A stretch of 64,000 nucleotides of DNA. Source: an uncultured Paenibacillaceae bacterium (lineage in GTDB: Bacteria; Bacillota; Bacilli; Aneurinibacillales; Aneurinibacillaceae). The notes under the pieces were generated by a model. It saw only the letters and a list, made by a program, of their open reading frames with translations. It was not told the DNA's origin and did not search any database. The translations under genes were made by a program, and so were the position numbers. The stretch spans positions 47,045 to 111,044 of the forward strand of contig CAMLDI010000008.1 of NCBI GenBank assembly GCA_946478845.1, written 5' to 3'. Below are positions 62,468-64,000 of this stretch, piece after piece (the stretch's first letter is position 1; each line of letters begins with the position of its first letter).

Positions 62468-63838
62468 ATGGAGGATGTTACAATCCAAAATAAAACCACT
62501 ATACAAAAATTTTCCATCATCATTACTTTAGCAGTCCCAGCAATGATTGAAAATATATTACAAACTGTTGTTGGATTTGTAGATACTTTATTCGTTGCCA
62601 AACTAGGTTTAAATGAAGTCACCGCAGTAGGTGTTGCAAATGCAGTATTAGCTGTCTATATTGCTATTTTTATAGCAATAGGAGTAGGAACATCTTCTCT
62701 CATTGCTAGAAGTATTGGGGCCGGAGATATTTCAAAAGCGAAATCCATCGCTCGTCAATCCACTATCCTATCAGCTATTCTTGGACTGCTATTTGGTTTA
62801 ATTACCCTCTTTTTTAGCGAACCACTACTCCGTTTAATGGGAGCAGAATCAAAAGTCTTAACAGATGGAGTTGCTTACTTTCGTATAGTTGCCACCCCTT
62901 CTATTTTTATCTCACTCATGTTTACCTTTGGCAGTATTCTTCGAGCTGCTGGTGATACAAAAACTCCTATGAAGGTTAGTTGGTGGATTAATTTTATTCA
63001 CATAGGATTTGACTACGTATTAATTTTTGGAATCTTTGGAATAGAAGGACTAGGAGTAGCAGGGGCTGCATGGGCAACAGTCATTGTACGAATCATCGGT
63101 ACTCTTCTATTGTTTTTCTATATAAAACGGTCAAAAGTGTCCTTTTCATTATTTGGGAGTTCTTCAAAGGAAGATACATTGTCTGTTTTAAAATTATCTA
63201 CTCCTACAGCGCTTGAGCGTTTAATTATGCGGTTTGGACAGGTAGTTTATTTAGGATTAATACTCAAAATAGGGGCTGATGTCTATGCTTCCCACTCGAT
63301 TGCAGGAAATATCGAAACCTTTTCTTATATGCCTGGATATGGGTTGGCAATTGCAGCAACAACATTAGTTGGACAAAGTATTGGAGCAAATAACCATAAA
63401 GATGCATATAAGTATGGGATATTAACGACTATTATAGGTGTTTTTATAATGTCCATTGGCGGGGTGTTATTATTTTTCCTATCACCTTGGATGGCAACTT
63501 GGTTCACGGATAATCAGACTGCAATTGACATGGTAGTAACTGCACTAAGAATTGATGCTTTTGCTCAACCTGCATTAGCCATTGGATTAGTTTTAGCAGG
63601 AGCATTACAAGGAGCAGGAGATACGAAAAGTCCGATGTATAGCACAGCTATTGGAATGTGGTTGATTCGTGTAATGGGAGTATATATGCTTGGAATTCAT
63701 TTTGAAATGGGAATTGTAGGAGTTTGGCTTTCCATAGCAATAGATTTATATATTCGAGCTATATTCCTTTTTTTCAAGTTTAAAAAAGTTAATGAAGGAA
63801 CAAATAAAAATGTCAATACTGTTGCTAAATTAAGCTAG
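62468..63838 (+). CDS. MATE-family efflux transporter
   Basis: A 456-aa protein with twelve membrane helices and the two-fold repeat of MATE transporters: LAVPAMIENILQTVVGFVDT with GVGTSSLIARSIGAGD in the first half, and LSTPTALERLIMRFGQVVY with TTLVGQSIGANNHKDAYKYG in the second. MATE pumps export cationic drugs with Na+ or H+. It starts 12 nt after the CsoR gene and is expected to be derepressed by the metal or thiol signal sensed by that protein, which is an unusual pairing. Confidence 0.9.
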   Translation: MEDVTIQNKTTIQKFSIIITLAVPAMIENILQTVVGFVDTLFVAKLGLNEVTAVGVANAVLAVYIAIFIAIGVGTSSLIARSIGAGDISKAKSIARQSTILSAILGLLFGLITLFFSEPLLRLMGAESKVLTDGVAYFRIVATPSIFISLMFTFGSILRAAGDTKTPMKVSWWINFIHIGFDYVLIFGIFGIEGLGVAGAAWATVIVRIIGTLLLFFYIKRSKVSFSLFGSSSKEDTLSVLKLSTPTALERLIMRFGQVVYLGLILKIGADVYASHSIAGNIETFSYMPGYGLAIAATTLVGQSIGANNHKDAYKYGILTTIIGVFIMSIGGVLLFFLSPWMATWFTDNQTAIDMVVTALRIDAFAQPALAIGLVLAGALQGAGDTKSPMYSTAIGMWLIRVMGVYMLGIHFEMGIVGVWLSIAIDLYIRAIFLFFKFKKVNEGTNKNVNTVAKLS

Positions 63839-63860
63839 TATCTTCGACTAGAAATTGTAT

Positions 63861-63951
63861 AATACCTCACAAAGAAAGAATCCATTTTGATCAATCTTTT
63901 TTCAAAACGGGTTCTATTAATTTAACTTAAAATAAGGGCTTGTGAGGTATT
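63861..63951. repeat. 91-bp nested inverted repeat
   Basis: AATACCTCACAA (63861-63872) and TTGTGAGGTATT (63940-63951) are perfect inverted repeats. Inside, AGAATCCATTTTGA and TCAAAACGGGTTCT (about 63878-63916) form a second imperfect stem. A TTTTT tract follows the right end. It may terminate the MATE operon or be a MITE-like element. No coding frame is visible to the window end. Confidence 0.6.
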
Positions 63952-64000
63952 TTTAATCAAACTTTATAAAAAGCTACACAAAACTTGAGGGATAACTACA

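Overview
The window is about 64 kb of low-GC Gram-positive DNA from an endospore-forming member of the Bacillales. Sporulation genes (spoVS, cotE, a spoVK-like AAA gene), Bacillus-type gene order (miaB-ricA-cotE-mutS-mutL; miaA-hfq ... spoVK-hflX-ynbB-glnR-glnA; lexA/yneA), strong GGAGG ribosome binding sites and frequent TTG/GTG starts support this. It is not Bacillus subtilis: a rimO 3' end precedes pgsA, 2-oxoacid:ferredoxin oxidoreductase genes follow spoVS, and a helicase plus bioD-bioA separate cinA from recA. The genus cannot be fixed from the sequence alone.

Layout. 1-12.0 kb: rimO end, pgsA, cinA, DEAD-box helicase, divergent bioD-bioA (two BirA-type operators), recA (SOS box), recX, rny, ymdB, spoVS (SigH-like promoter), M19 dipeptidase. 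12.1-14.8 kb: korA-korB. 14.9-16.1 kb: a DsrE-family gene behind a CsoR/CstR-like palindrome, whose operon seems interrupted by an AT-rich XRE-regulator/membrane-protein cassette. 16.1-23.6 kb: ABC-F protein, Kbl/BioF-type enzyme, a small unknown gene, a frameshifted methyltransferase and a calcium-type P-ATPase. 23.9-33.9 kb: miaB, ricA, cotE, an amidoligase, mutS, mutL and an unknown protein. 34-37.8 kb: an accessory cluster with two convergent paralogues, a TSP3-like lipoprotein, a glutathionylspermidine-synthase-type ATP-grasp ligase and a DUF350 membrane protein, then ykuS. 37.9-39.9 kb: methyltransferase, miaA, hfq. 40-46.3 kb: a structured intergenic element, small proteins and a SwrC-type RND pump with its adaptor. 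46.4-54.7 kb: spoVK-like, hflX, ynbB, glnR-glnA, a DUF456 protein, lexA and the divergent SOS operon yneA-ynzC-yneB. 54.7-64 kb: U32 protein, YutJ-like flavoprotein, GMC oxidoreductase, acyl-CoA ligase, then a CsoR-family regulator and MATE pump behind a triplicated operator/promoter array.

The most promising material for something little described is: (1) the 35.07-37.46 kb cluster of lipoprotein, ATP-grasp ligase and DUF350 protein, which looks like an envelope peptide-ligation or tagging system; (2) the COOH-NH2 ligase beside cotE, a candidate spore-coat modifying enzyme; (3) the CsoR-MATE unit with three operators, each inside a promoter; (4) the XRE cassette inserted in a sulfur operon; and (5) dispersed structured repeats, one pair of which shows a compensatory stem change.

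All assignments come from reading the sequence and from recalled family motifs. No database search was run.
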